DNA from: Marinilabiliaceae bacterium JC040
GTDB taxonomy: Bacteria; Bacteroidota; Bacteroidia; Bacteroidales; Marinifilaceae
Length of the DNA stretch: 64,000 nucleotides
Assembly (NCBI GenBank): GCA_022496785.1
Contig: SNAP01000010.1
Coordinates: 26,123-90,122 of the forward strand
Direction of reading: 5' to 3'
A program made the translations under genes and the position numbers. Below are positions 16,533 through 24,435 of the stretch, piece after piece; position 1 is the stretch's first letter, and each line of letters opens with the position of its first letter. Below the pieces are notes generated by a model that saw nothing but the letters and a program-made list of their open reading frames with translations, was not told where the DNA came from and did not search any database.

Positions 16533-17447
16533 ATGTATAATTGTATTTGTGTTTTAGGAGCTACTGCTACTGGTAAGACCTCTCTAGCAACAGGTTTGGC
16601 TTATAAATTGAATGGTGAAATTATTAGTGCCGATTCAAGACAAGTATATAAAGGAATGGATATCGGTACTGGTAAAGATTTATCGGAATATTCTCTTAAT
16701 GGAAAAGATATTCCTTTCCATATTATTGATAATGTGGAGGCTGGATATAAATATAACCTTTTTGAATATCAACAAGATTTTATTAATGTGTGGGAAGATA
16801 TGAAGAATCGCTCTGCTTTCCCTGTTATTTGTGGTGGTTCTGGACTTTATATTGAAGCCGTTTTAAAAGGTTATAAACTTATTGCTGTTCCAAATAATGA
16901 AGAACTTAGAGATAAGTTAAAAGATAAATCTCTTGATGAATTAAGTGATATTCTTAAATCGTATAAAAAACTTCATAATACCACTGAAGTAGATACTCAT
17001 AAAAGAGCTATTAGAGCTATTGAAATTGAAGATTATTATACAAATCATCCAGAAATTGATACCTATTATCCAGAGGTTAAACCTTTAATTGTGGGTATTA
17101 AATTTGATAGAGAAACTAGAAGAGCGAGAATTACTGAAAGATTGCACGCTAGATTAGAAGAAGGGATGGTTGAAGAAGTCCGTTCTCTATTAGATAGTGG
17201 TGTTAATCCTGACGATTTAATTTATTATGGCCTTGAGTATAAATTTTTAACTCAATATATTGTTGGAGAATTATCTTACGATGAGATGGTTCAAAAATTA
17301 AATATAGCTATTCATCAATTTGCTAAAAGGCAAATGACTTGGTTTAGAAAAATGGAAAAAGCAGGTTTTGATATTCATTGGATTGATGGCGATTTACCTC
17401 TTGAAGATAAGGTTAATTCGTGCATTAACTTATTAAAAAACAATTAG
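16533..17447 (+). CDS. miaA: tRNA dimethylallyltransferase
   Basis: 304 residues, standard for MiaA. It transfers a dimethylallyl group to N6 of adenosine 37 in tRNAs that read UNN codons. The P-loop GATATGKT stands at 9-16, followed by EIISADSRQVYKGMDIGTGK (about 29-48), the family's DSRQvY signature, and later CGGSGLYIEAVLKG (about 103-116). It lies back-to-back with tgt, so two tRNA-anticodon-loop modification genes are neighbours. The ATG at 16533 is the only reasonable start. Confidence 0.96.
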   Translation: MYNCICVLGATATGKTSLATGLAYKLNGEIISADSRQVYKGMDIGTGKDLSEYSLNGKDIPFHIIDNVEAGYKYNLFEYQQDFINVWEDMKNRSAFPVICGGSGLYIEAVLKGYKLIAVPNNEELRDKLKDKSLDELSDILKSYKKLHNTTEVDTHKRAIRAIEIEDYYTNHPEIDTYYPEVKPLIVGIKFDRETRRARITERLHARLEEGMVEEVRSLLDSGVNPDDLIYYGLEYKFLTQYIVGELSYDEMVQKLNIAIHQFAKRQMTWFRKMEKAGFDIHWIDGDLPLEDKVNSCINLLKNN

Positions 17448-17483
17448 AATGATAAATCTTTTTTTACAAAATCTCGCTTTTCA

Positions 17484-17514
17484 TTTGGTATGTAATAACA
17501 AATATGTATTTTTG
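17484..17514 (+). promoter_or_regulatory. Bacteroidota-type promoter (TTTG-N19-TATTTTTG) for the pseudouridine synthase gene
   Basis: TTTG at 17484-17487 and TATTTTTG at 17507-17514 are 19 bases apart, which matches the Bacteroidota sigma consensus TTTG-N19-21-TAnnTTTG exactly. The inferred start point near 17521 leaves a leader of about 30 bases before the ATG at 17552. Confidence 0.75.
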
Positions 17515-17551
17515 TGCCCGATTAGCGAATAGGCATATATAAATTTATAAA

Positions 17552-18448
17552 ATGAGAAAGACTAGAAATAGCAATAGTAAGGATAAGAGAAATTTCTCAC
17601 GAACTAAGGATAGTAAGCCGAAGGCTAAGAGTAATGGCAATAGAAACCTTGTGGGAGATGCGCCTAAAACTGAAGATTCTGAAAAGAAATATAGTAAAAA
17701 GAAACAACTTGAATTCAAATTAAGAAACATGTCTTTAGAAGAAGAGATGAGACTTAACAAATATATTGCAAATTCAGGTATTTGCTCTCGTCGTGAGGCA
17801 GATAAGATGATCGCTGATGGTAGAATTAGTGTGAATGGTAATATTTGCAGTGAAGTTGGTACTAAAGTTTCTTACAGAGACAATGTATGCGTTGATGGAA
17901 AAGAAATAAATCCTGAAAAGAAGGTTTATATTATTATGAATAAACCTAAAAACTGTGTTACATCTGCCGATGATAATTTAGGTAGAACAACAGTTATGGA
18001 TATTATTTCTACAGCTTGTCCTCAGAGAGTATTTCCAGTAGGACGTTTAGATAGAATGACAACAGGTGTACTTTTACTTACTAATGATGGAGATTTAACT
18101 AAGAAGTTGACTCATCCAAAATATGATAAGAAAAAGATTTATCACGCTGTTTTAGATAAAAACATTACCGAAGCAGAATTAGAAAAAATCGCTATCGGTT
18201 TTGAACTAGAAGATGGTTTTATTAAATCTGATAGAGTTGAGTATGCTAATGGTAAACACAACGAAGTTGGTATTGAAATCCACTCTGGTAAAAATAGAAT
18301 TGTTAGACGTATCTTTAAACATCTAGGATATGAAGTAGTGAAGTTGGATAGAGTATTTTTTGGTGGATTAACTAAGAAAGGTTTACCAAGAGGTAAGTTT
18401 AGATTTTTGACTGATACTGAAGTAAAAATTCTTAAGAATTTTAAATAA
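17552..18448 (+). CDS. RsuA/RluB-family pseudouridine synthase
   Basis: 298 residues. The first 60 or so are a basic, low-complexity tail rich in Lys, Arg, Asn and Ser; residues about 66-115 form an S4 RNA-binding domain (RLNKYIANSGICSRREADKM), and the catalytic domain carries GRLDRMTTGVLLLTNDG with the catalytic Asp at 167. Members isomerise uridine in rRNA (RluB/RluE/RsuA targets in large or small subunit rRNA); which site is used here cannot be told. The basic tail is common in Bacteroidota members and may bind rRNA. A consensus promoter stands in front and a hairpin terminator lies about 80 bases behind. Confidence 0.92.
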   Translation: MRKTRNSNSKDKRNFSRTKDSKPKAKSNGNRNLVGDAPKTEDSEKKYSKKKQLEFKLRNMSLEEEMRLNKYIANSGICSRREADKMIADGRISVNGNICSEVGTKVSYRDNVCVDGKEINPEKKVYIIMNKPKNCVTSADDNLGRTTVMDIISTACPQRVFPVGRLDRMTTGVLLLTNDGDLTKKLTHPKYDKKKIYHAVLDKNITEAELEKIAIGFELEDGFIKSDRVEYANGKHNEVGIEIHSGKNRIVRRIFKHLGYEVVKLDRVFFGGLTKKGLPRGKFRFLTDTEVKILKNFK

Positions 18449-18471
18449 GAAATTTAAGGTACTATGATAAA

Positions 18472-18592
18472 ACTAATGTAGTTTAGTTTATTTTTCATTG
18501 TTAAATTTAGGGTTAGTAATACGAAGGAGTGACGTAGGGGTACGTCACTCTTATTTTTTGCTCATTTTTTCGTAATAATTTACTACATTAGT
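18472..18592. repeat. Nested inverted repeats between the pseudouridine synthase and C1 peptidase copy 2
   Basis: Three arms are nested about a common centre: an 11-bp perfect outer pair (ACTAATGTAGT at 18472-18482 and its complement at 18582-18592), a 6-bp middle pair (TACGAA at 18520-18525 and TTCGTA at 18569-18574), and a 10-bp perfect inner hairpin (18527-18536 with 18541-18550). The inner part is probably a terminator; the outer arms are not explained by that and may form a larger RNA or DNA structure or mark a small degenerate repeat element. Confidence 0.6.
18527..18558 (+). terminator. Terminator of the pseudouridine synthase gene
   Basis: GAGTGACGTA pairs perfectly with TACGTCACTC over a GGGG loop, followed by TTATTTTTT. 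It is the core of the nested inverted repeats described separately. Confidence 0.75.
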
Positions 18593-18627
18593 GACAATTA
18601 TTAATAATCACAAAAATTTAAATTATT

Positions 18628-19809
18628 ATGACAAAAGTATACCAACTATTGGTTTGTATGTTTATCTTTTTTGGATTTAATGCTAATGCGCAAAATGAAG
18701 GCTTTAAATTTAAAGAAATCTACAATGTTAAAACTACTTCAGTAAAAAATCAACAATCAACAGGTACTTGTTGGTGTTTTGCTACTATGTCTTTCCTTGA
18801 AACAGAATTACTTCGTACTCAAGGTAAAACTTACGATCTTTCAGAAATGTTTATCGCTAAAAATGCTTTTCTTGAAAAAGGTAAAAGATATTTCAGATTT
18901 CATGGTAAAACTAATTTCTCTGAAGGTGGTCAAGCTCATGATGTTCTTCTTATGATGGAGAAATATGGTATTTGTCCAGAACAAGCTTATCTTGGATTAA
19001 ACTATGGAAGCAACTACCATATTCATGCTGAAATGGTTGCTGAATTGAAAGGTATTCTTGATGGACTAAATAAAAATAAAAATAGAAAAATTTCTACTGC
19101 TTGGGAAAGAGGTTTTAATTCTTTTATTGAATCTTATTTAGGTGAATCTCCTAAAGAATTTGAATATGAGGGTAAAAAATATAACCCTAAGAGTTTTTAT
19201 AAATCTTTAGACATTAATCCTGATGATTACGTTGAATTAATATCTTATTCATGTTATCCTTTCTATGAAAATGTAGAATTAGAAATTCCTGATAACTGGA
19301 CTCACTCAAGATATTATAACCTTCCTATCGACGATTTAATGAAAGTAATGGATAATGCTTTAAAAAATAATTATTCTTTCGCTTGGGATGGTGATGTTAG
19401 TGAAAAAGGATTTTCTCATAGAAAATGTTTAGCTATTCAACCAACTACTCATAAAGAAGAAATGGTAAATTCTGAAATGGGTAAATGGGATAAAATGAAT
19501 GCTAAAGAAATTGCTTCTAAGATGTTCAAAGAACCAGTTCCTGAATTGAAAGTTGACGATGCTTTACGTCTTAAAAGATTTGATAGCAGAAAAACTACTG
19601 ATGATCATTTAATGCATATTACTGCTCTTCATAAAGACCAAAATGGTACTAAATACTATTTAGTAAAGAATTCTTGGGATAGTAAAAGTAATAAGCTTGG
19701 TGGATATTTGAGAATGTCTGAATCTTATGCTAGACTACAAACTGTTGCTATTATGGTTCATAAAAAAGCAATTCCTAGATCTATTAGAAAGAAATTAGGT
19801 ATTAAATAG
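18628..19809 (+). CDS. Secreted C1 family (PepC/bleomycin hydrolase-like) peptidase, copy 2
   Basis: 393 residues, the same length as the copy at 12.1-13.3 kb and alignable with it nearly end to end. Signal peptide with hydrophobic core at about 6-18 and likely cleavage after NANA at residues 18-21. The nucleophile is C48 in TGTCWCF, the histidine H330 in LMHITAL and the asparagine N348 in KNSWDS; the residue after NSW is Asp instead of the usual Gly. The shared GYTL/GYSF-type and WDGDVSEKGF segments confirm paralogy. The codon third positions are richer in T than in copy 1, so the duplication is not recent. Likely periplasmic peptidase. Its terminator follows directly. Confidence 0.9.
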   Translation: MTKVYQLLVCMFIFFGFNANAQNEGFKFKEIYNVKTTSVKNQQSTGTCWCFATMSFLETELLRTQGKTYDLSEMFIAKNAFLEKGKRYFRFHGKTNFSEGGQAHDVLLMMEKYGICPEQAYLGLNYGSNYHIHAEMVAELKGILDGLNKNKNRKISTAWERGFNSFIESYLGESPKEFEYEGKKYNPKSFYKSLDINPDDYVELISYSCYPFYENVELEIPDNWTHSRYYNLPIDDLMKVMDNALKNNYSFAWDGDVSEKGFSHRKCLAIQPTTHKEEMVNSEMGKWDKMNAKEIASKMFKEPVPELKVDDALRLKRFDSRKTTDDHLMHITALHKDQNGTKYYLVKNSWDSKSNKLGGYLRMSESYARLQTVAIMVHKKAIPRSIRKKLGIK

Positions 19810-19836
19810 TTCTGATACTATTAAAGATATAAAATT

Positions 19837-19876
19837 GAAAGTCCTTAAGAAATTAATCTTAAGGACTTTTCTTATA
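19837..19876 (+). terminator. Terminator of C1 peptidase copy 2
   Basis: AAAGTCCTTAAGA pairs with TCTTAAGGACTTT (13-bp stem, six-base loop), then TTCTTAT. It begins 28 bases after the stop codon. Confidence 0.8.
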
Positions 19877-19941
19877 TAATTTGGATTTGAAATGATGAAA
19901 AATAAAACTTGTTTATTTCTCAACGAAAGATTGTCTAATTT

Positions 19942-20631
19942 TTAATCTATAACCAAACGGAATCCTGATCCATGGATATTCTCTATTGTTACCCCTGAAT
20001 CTTCTTTAAAGTACTTTCTAAGCTTAGTTATATAAACATCCATACTTCTTGCTGTGAAGTAATCTGTATTACCCCATATGCTCTCTAATGCTTTCTCTCT
20101 TGGTAGTAGATGTTCTCTGTGTTGATATAGTAATACTAAAAGAGCTGCTTCTTTAGGTGTAAGCTTGTGTTCTTTTTCTCCTATTTTCAACATTCTTAAT
20201 TCAGTATCGTATACTACATTACCAAATTTTAAGAATTTATCGATACATATTTCATCTGCCTTTTCGTTTACTCTACTCAATAGAGCTTTTATCTTATAAA
20301 ATAGAACTTCAGAGTCAAAAGGTTTTGTGATATAATCATCAGCACCTATTTCAAAACCATGAAGAACATCTTCTTTCATCGATTTAGCTGTGATGAATAT
20401 TAAAGGTATCTTTGAATCTTTAGCTCTTATTTTTTCTGCTAAAGTAAAACCGTCCATCTCTGGCATCATTACATCTAACAAACAAATATCAAATTTTTGA
20501 GATTTGAATTCATTAAAACCTTCGAAACCGTTTGTACAATGCACTACTTCATAATCTGAAAGTTCCAAATAACTCTTTAAAACAGAGCCGAAACTTGAAT
20601 CGTCTTCTACTAACAATATTTTATGTGCCAT
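19942..20631 (-). CDS. rprY: OmpR-family response regulator (RprY-like)
   Basis: 229 residues: a receiver domain (acidic pair D10/D11, phospho-acceptor D53 in LLDVMMPEMDG, conserved K103 in ITKPF) and a winged-helix DNA-binding domain from about residue 130 to the end (HKLTPKEAALLVLL, then ARSMDVYITKLRKYF). The sequence and the pairing with the kinase upstream match RprX/RprY of Bacteroides. It starts one base after the kinase stop, so the two are co-translated. Targets are not visible here; in Bacteroides and Porphyromonas RprY is linked to envelope and oxidative stress, which I cite as family knowledge only. Confidence 0.9.
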   Translation of the reverse strand: MAHKILLVEDDSSFGSVLKSYLELSDYEVVHCTNGFEGFNEFKSQKFDICLLDVMMPEMDGFTLAEKIRAKDSKIPLIFITAKSMKEDVLHGFEIGADDYITKPFDSEVLFYKIKALLSRVNEKADEICIDKFLKFGNVVYDTELRMLKIGEKEHKLTPKEAALLVLLYQHREHLLPREKALESIWGNTDYFTARSMDVYITKLRKYFKEDSGVTIENIHGSGFRLVID

Positions 20632-20632
20632 A

Positions 20633-22210
20633 TTATATATTTTGAGGAAATATTAATTCTATTTTTGTTCCTTTATTTAACTTAGATTTTACATTAATAG
20701 TTCCATTGTGTGCTTCTACTATTGATTTTACATAGGATAAACCTAATCCAAATCCTTTTATCTTATGAAGATTTCCATGAGTCACTCTATAGAATCTTGT
20801 AAATATCATCTTCTGATCTTCTTTACTAAGTCCTATTCCATTATCTTCTACAGATATTACCAACGCTCGAAATGTCTTTTTTGTAGATACTACTATTCTA
20901 GGATCTTCTTTGGAATATTTTATTGCATTATCAATCATATTAACAACACAATTGAATAAATGTGTCGCATCAGCAAAAAATTCATCCTTCACAAGCCCTG
21001 TTCTACACTCTAAAATAACGGAATTTTCTTTACATTGCAAAGTAAAATGATCACAAGCTTCTTTTATTATATCATTTAAATGTATAATTTCTTTATTTAA
21101 TTCTAGCTGTTTTCTATCAGTTCTTGCTTGATGTAAGATTTTCTCTACATGCTTATTCATTCGTATATTCTCCTTTACTATCATATCTAGAAAAGGTTTT
21201 ATCCTATCTGGCTCTTCTATTACTTTTGGATTCTTAATTGCAGAAGTAGCAAGAGATATTGTAGCTATTGGTGTTTTAAACTCATGTGTCATATTATTTA
21301 TAAAATCGTTCTTAACATCTGAAAGTTTCTTCTGACGTATTATTACATAAATTGTAAATGTAAATACAAGTAATAGAACTGAAATTCCAAATGCAGAGGC
21401 TACTAATAACCACATGATACTTTTATATAGATATCCTTTTCGGTTATAGATATGAAGCACTAATAGCGTTTGTTGTGGCTGCCAATCGTACGGAAATATA
21501 TTTATGGCATAATAATCTTTAGTGTCCGCTCCCTTTACATGTCTTCCTAAGGCATTTTCTTCTATTACAGATACAGAAAACTTTAAATTAATACCGTTAT
21601 ACCTAAGATACTTCCTAACTATATTTGTTAAATTAATATCTTTTAATCGTTCATTTGGTGTTAATTTTGAAATATCAGCCTCTTTAAAGATACTTATTAT
21701 AAATCCTTCTAATGCCTTTCTACTTTTATCGAGAGCTTCTCTTGTAGTATCTTTTGTGAATGTAACTTTACTTGTTACAGCATCTACCACTTGAGTAAAA
21801 ATTTTCTCAGTTGTTCTTATCTTATTTATCTCATTAAAATTTGATGTAAGATTTTCGAAACGCTTAGCTGAAGTGAAATTTGAAGGTATATATGATTGAC
21901 GATTTCGTGGTGTAAAAGAAGTTGTTCCATACGATAATGAATCAAGAAGAGATTTTCCATCAGAATTTACATTAGTATTATCTAATAATCCAGAATTCGT
22001 AATTCTGTCGTTAACATTGGCTATAAATGTAGCATAATTAATTTGCTCTACTCTAGCTACAACATCTGTTAAAACTGAATGTATTCTATTGGAAAATTGT
22101 TGTTGTCTTATTGTCAGCGCATTAGATATCCAAAGCCACTGTACTAGTATAACAAAAAACAATGCTACTGACATCACAATCATAACAATTTGTATCCCTC
22201 TTTTTTTCAT
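20633..22210 (-). CDS. rprX: Membrane sensor histidine kinase (RprX-like)
   Basis: 525 residues. A first helix (about 8-29), a periplasmic sensor region of roughly 230 residues with no domain I recognise, and a second helix (about 265-292) precede the kinase core. The H-box is NNMTHEFKTPIA with the phospho-acceptor H309; the N-box is NCVVNMIDNAIKYS, and the G boxes are VEDNGIGLSKED and GFGLGLSYVKSIV. It phosphorylates RprY encoded just downstream. The periplasmic domain is Asn/Ser/Thr-rich and would bind an unknown signal. The 430-base gap upstream contains a divergent small transcription unit. Confidence 0.9.
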   Translation of the reverse strand: MKKRGIQIVMIVMSVALFFVILVQWLWISNALTIRQQQFSNRIHSVLTDVVARVEQINYATFIANVNDRITNSGLLDNTNVNSDGKSLLDSLSYGTTSFTPRNRQSYIPSNFTSAKRFENLTSNFNEINKIRTTEKIFTQVVDAVTSKVTFTKDTTREALDKSRKALEGFIISIFKEADISKLTPNERLKDINLTNIVRKYLRYNGINLKFSVSVIEENALGRHVKGADTKDYYAINIFPYDWQPQQTLLVLHIYNRKGYLYKSIMWLLVASAFGISVLLLVFTFTIYVIIRQKKLSDVKNDFINNMTHEFKTPIATISLATSAIKNPKVIEEPDRIKPFLDMIVKENIRMNKHVEKILHQARTDRKQLELNKEIIHLNDIIKEACDHFTLQCKENSVILECRTGLVKDEFFADATHLFNCVVNMIDNAIKYSKEDPRIVVSTKKTFRALVISVEDNGIGLSKEDQKMIFTRFYRVTHGNLHKIKGFGLGLSYVKSIVEAHNGTINVKSKLNKGTKIELIFPQNI

Positions 22211-22342
22211 GTAGTAAATTTATTAAAATTTGCTCTTGCATTTTAACAAATTTTACAGAAAATATTATCATTGAGAAAAATGATTAACTTTTCTTTAATT
22301 CTATTTTAAGTTTGATTAACGAAATATGAGGAAAGTTCGTTC

Positions 22343-22350
22343 TATATTTG
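22343..22350 (+). promoter_or_regulatory. Probable -7 box of a small transcription unit
   Basis: TATATTTG fits TAnnTTTG. Transcription would start near 22358 and run to the terminator at 22511-22542. The nearest TTTG upstream (22311) is 28 bases away, too far for the standard -33 spacing. Confidence 0.45.
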
Positions 22351-22426
22351 TAATGTGATAAAGAAAGATATTCTTTATAAAGAATTAGAAAATAATTTAA
22401 GATAGATTATATCATTATCATTTCAT

Positions 22427-22504
22427 ATGCTTAAAGATCCATTCGATTATATGCCAATAAACAATGAAATTAAGATTTTTAAGTTATACAATGTTTTTTC
22501 ATAG
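22427..22504 (+). CDS. Possible 25-residue small protein inside a short transcript
   Basis: ATG at 22427-22429, stop TAG at 22502-22504; it starts MLKDPFDYMPINNEIKIF. It is the only start-to-stop frame of note between the promoter-like box at 22343 and the strong terminator at 22511, and ends seven bases before the terminator stem. That arrangement suits a small mRNA, but the unit could equally be a regulatory RNA of about 185 nt with the frame occurring by chance. No family recognised. It is divergent from rprX. Confidence 0.35.
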   Translation: MLKDPFDYMPINNEIKIFKLYNVFS

Positions 22505-22510
22505 GTTTGT

Positions 22511-22545
22511 AAAAGGAGAGTCGTGCGGCTCTCCTTTTAATTTGT
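22511..22545 (+). terminator. Strong terminator of the small transcription unit
   Basis: AAAAGGAGAG at 22511-22520 pairs perfectly with CTCTCCTTTT at 22529-22538 over a GC-containing loop, followed by TTTG. There is no larger plus-strand gene upstream of it: the flanking genes are both on the minus strand, so it implies a plus-strand transcript starting in this gap. Confidence 0.75.
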
Positions 22546-22583
22546 ATATATAATATACTCCTACATATTATATGAGTAAATAC

Positions 22584-22617
22584 AAAAAAAGGATGCTGTA
22601 TCTTTTACAGCATCCTT
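22584..22617 (-). terminator. Terminator of the TPR lipoprotein gene
   Basis: On the minus strand AAGGATGCTGTA pairs perfectly with TACAGCATCCTT over AAAGA, followed by a run of seven T. It lies 28 bases after the gene's stop. Confidence 0.85.
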
Positions 22618-22644
22618 AAATATATTGGAATAATTATTTTTTAA

Positions 22645-24360
22645 TTATTTCACTATAGCTTTAAAATCAGCATCACTAAAATATTTAGCAAATACCATAT
22701 CAGTAGATGCAGTTTCTTTTAATGAACCATCTTTTTCAATAGCTGATTTTAATCCAGCGATTACAAGATCTTTATTACTTGTTTTAGCACCGATTACAGC
22801 TCTTAAGTAGCTAACCATAGCTTCTTCACCTTTAACTTCGTCAAGTTTTCTTAAAGCTTCACTTGTGTTATCAGTTAAGATAGAAGCTAAAGCAGAATTT
22901 ACAGTTTTACAAGAACCGAAATATTTAACAGCTTCAGTATATTTTCCTTCTTTCATTGCAACAATACCATTGTTGTAATCAAGTGCTTTACCTAAACCAG
23001 CAGCAGCACCAAAGAATACTTTAGCTTTATCAACATTTCCGTTAATTAATTCAACAGCACCTAAGTTGTTGTTGATAACTTTATTGTTTTGAGATAAAGC
23101 AGCAGCTTTTTCAAATAATGATTTAGCAGCTGTATAATCTTTTGAGTTGAATTTAACTAAACCTGCATTGTTATAACCTCTCCAGTCTTGAGAGAAGTTT
23201 TTCATTGCTGTTTCATAAATCATTAATTTATCTGATGCAGATTCCATTAGAGTAGCAGAATATAATAATTCTTCAACTTTTAATGAATTGATATCGTTTT
23301 TAACAGCAGTTAAAATTTCTTCATTAGAAAGACCAATATTGTTGATATTAACAAGGATTTGAGATCTTCTTAATTTTGGTAAAATTTCTTTTGCAATAGC
23401 AGTAAAAGCAGATGAAATATTTTTGATTTCTCTTTCTCTTACTTCAGGATCATTATACATAGAAAGAACACGTAAGATAATTTCTTTATCTTGAATGTTT
23501 GATTCTTCCATTAATTTTTTAAATCCATCCCAGTCTTCTGGAGTTACTAAAGATTTGAAAAACTCTTCTACTTTGAATTCCTCAATTTTACGCATTTTTT
23601 TCTTTAAGAATTTCTTAGCAGAAACATCTCTTTTTCCAGCTAATTTTGCATTCTCATCTTCTTTACCATCTGGTGAAGCATAAGCTTTAATTTCAACACC
23701 TTTAAGTTCTTGTCTGTCGTTCTTTTTAACATCCTTAATGAAAGATTCAAGGTCTTTTACATCAGCACCTTTCATTTCTTTCCATCTTACATACGAACTA
23801 TTAATTAGATAGTGAATATCTGCTGCTTTAGTTTCCTTGATAATTCTTTGAAAAGCATCAGCACCGATAACCACTTTAGGATCGTTAATTACTAGAGTAG
23901 AAGTAGATACAACACCGTCAGCTATTTTGATAGCAGGAACGTCAACAGTTTTATCACCTTTACGTAATTTCAATCTCATTTCTAATTTAGCAACTCTCAT
24001 TGCTTTATCGTAAGGGATTGAACCTTTATACTTAACTGATTTACTTGAGTTGTAAGGTACTACAGTGTTATTTTCTTTTACGTCTTCACCTTGAAGAACT
24101 TTTGTTTCAAAAGCTTTTTCTTGGTCTCCGTAAACAAGAACTGGAGTTGCCTCTACAACAACATTTTTGTTAAAATACTTAGCAGGAATATTTACATCTA
24201 AATCTAGATCTACTTTACCAGCATTTGCTTCTAATACTTTTGGTTCAACATTGTACTTAATGTCAGTAGCATGTTTTTTCATCTTGTTCAATGGAGAACA
24301 AGAAGTCATCATTAAGATTATTAATGATGAAATAGTCAAAAGGTTAATTAATTTTTTCAT
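22645..24360 (-). CDS. Outer-surface or periplasmic lipoprotein with TPR-like repeats, function unknown
   Basis: 571 residues. Signal peptide of the lipoprotein type: MKKLINLL, hydrophobic core, then lipobox MMTSC with the lipidated C21. The first 150 residues after that are beta-rich. The middle includes ELKGVEIKAYASPDGKEDEN near 217-236, which resembles the start of an OmpA-like domain (ASPDG). The C-terminal third holds helical repeats of TPR/Sel1 style (WRGYNNAGLVKFNSKDYTAA; NNKVINNNLGAVELINGNVD). Bacteroidota genomes commonly carry a protein of this plan. A role in cell-envelope anchoring is an inference from the lipid anchor and the OmpA-like stretch. It follows alaS with a 75-base gap and has its own terminator. 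Confidence 0.75.
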   Translation of the reverse strand: MKKLINLLTISSLIILMMTSCSPLNKMKKHATDIKYNVEPKVLEANAGKVDLDLDVNIPAKYFNKNVVVEATPVLVYGDQEKAFETKVLQGEDVKENNTVVPYNSSKSVKYKGSIPYDKAMRVAKLEMRLKLRKGDKTVDVPAIKIADGVVSTSTLVINDPKVVIGADAFQRIIKETKAADIHYLINSSYVRWKEMKGADVKDLESFIKDVKKNDRQELKGVEIKAYASPDGKEDENAKLAGKRDVSAKKFLKKKMRKIEEFKVEEFFKSLVTPEDWDGFKKLMEESNIQDKEIILRVLSMYNDPEVREREIKNISSAFTAIAKEILPKLRRSQILVNINNIGLSNEEILTAVKNDINSLKVEELLYSATLMESASDKLMIYETAMKNFSQDWRGYNNAGLVKFNSKDYTAAKSLFEKAAALSQNNKVINNNLGAVELINGNVDKAKVFFGAAAGLGKALDYNNGIVAMKEGKYTEAVKYFGSCKTVNSALASILTDNTSEALRKLDEVKGEEAMVSYLRAVIGAKTSNKDLVIAGLKSAIEKDGSLKETASTDMVFAKYFSDADFKAIVK

Positions 24361-24435
24361 TACATTTAATGTTTAAACGATAAATTTACCAATATATTAT
24401 CTTTCTCACTTTTATAGTTATTCCCAACAAATGTA

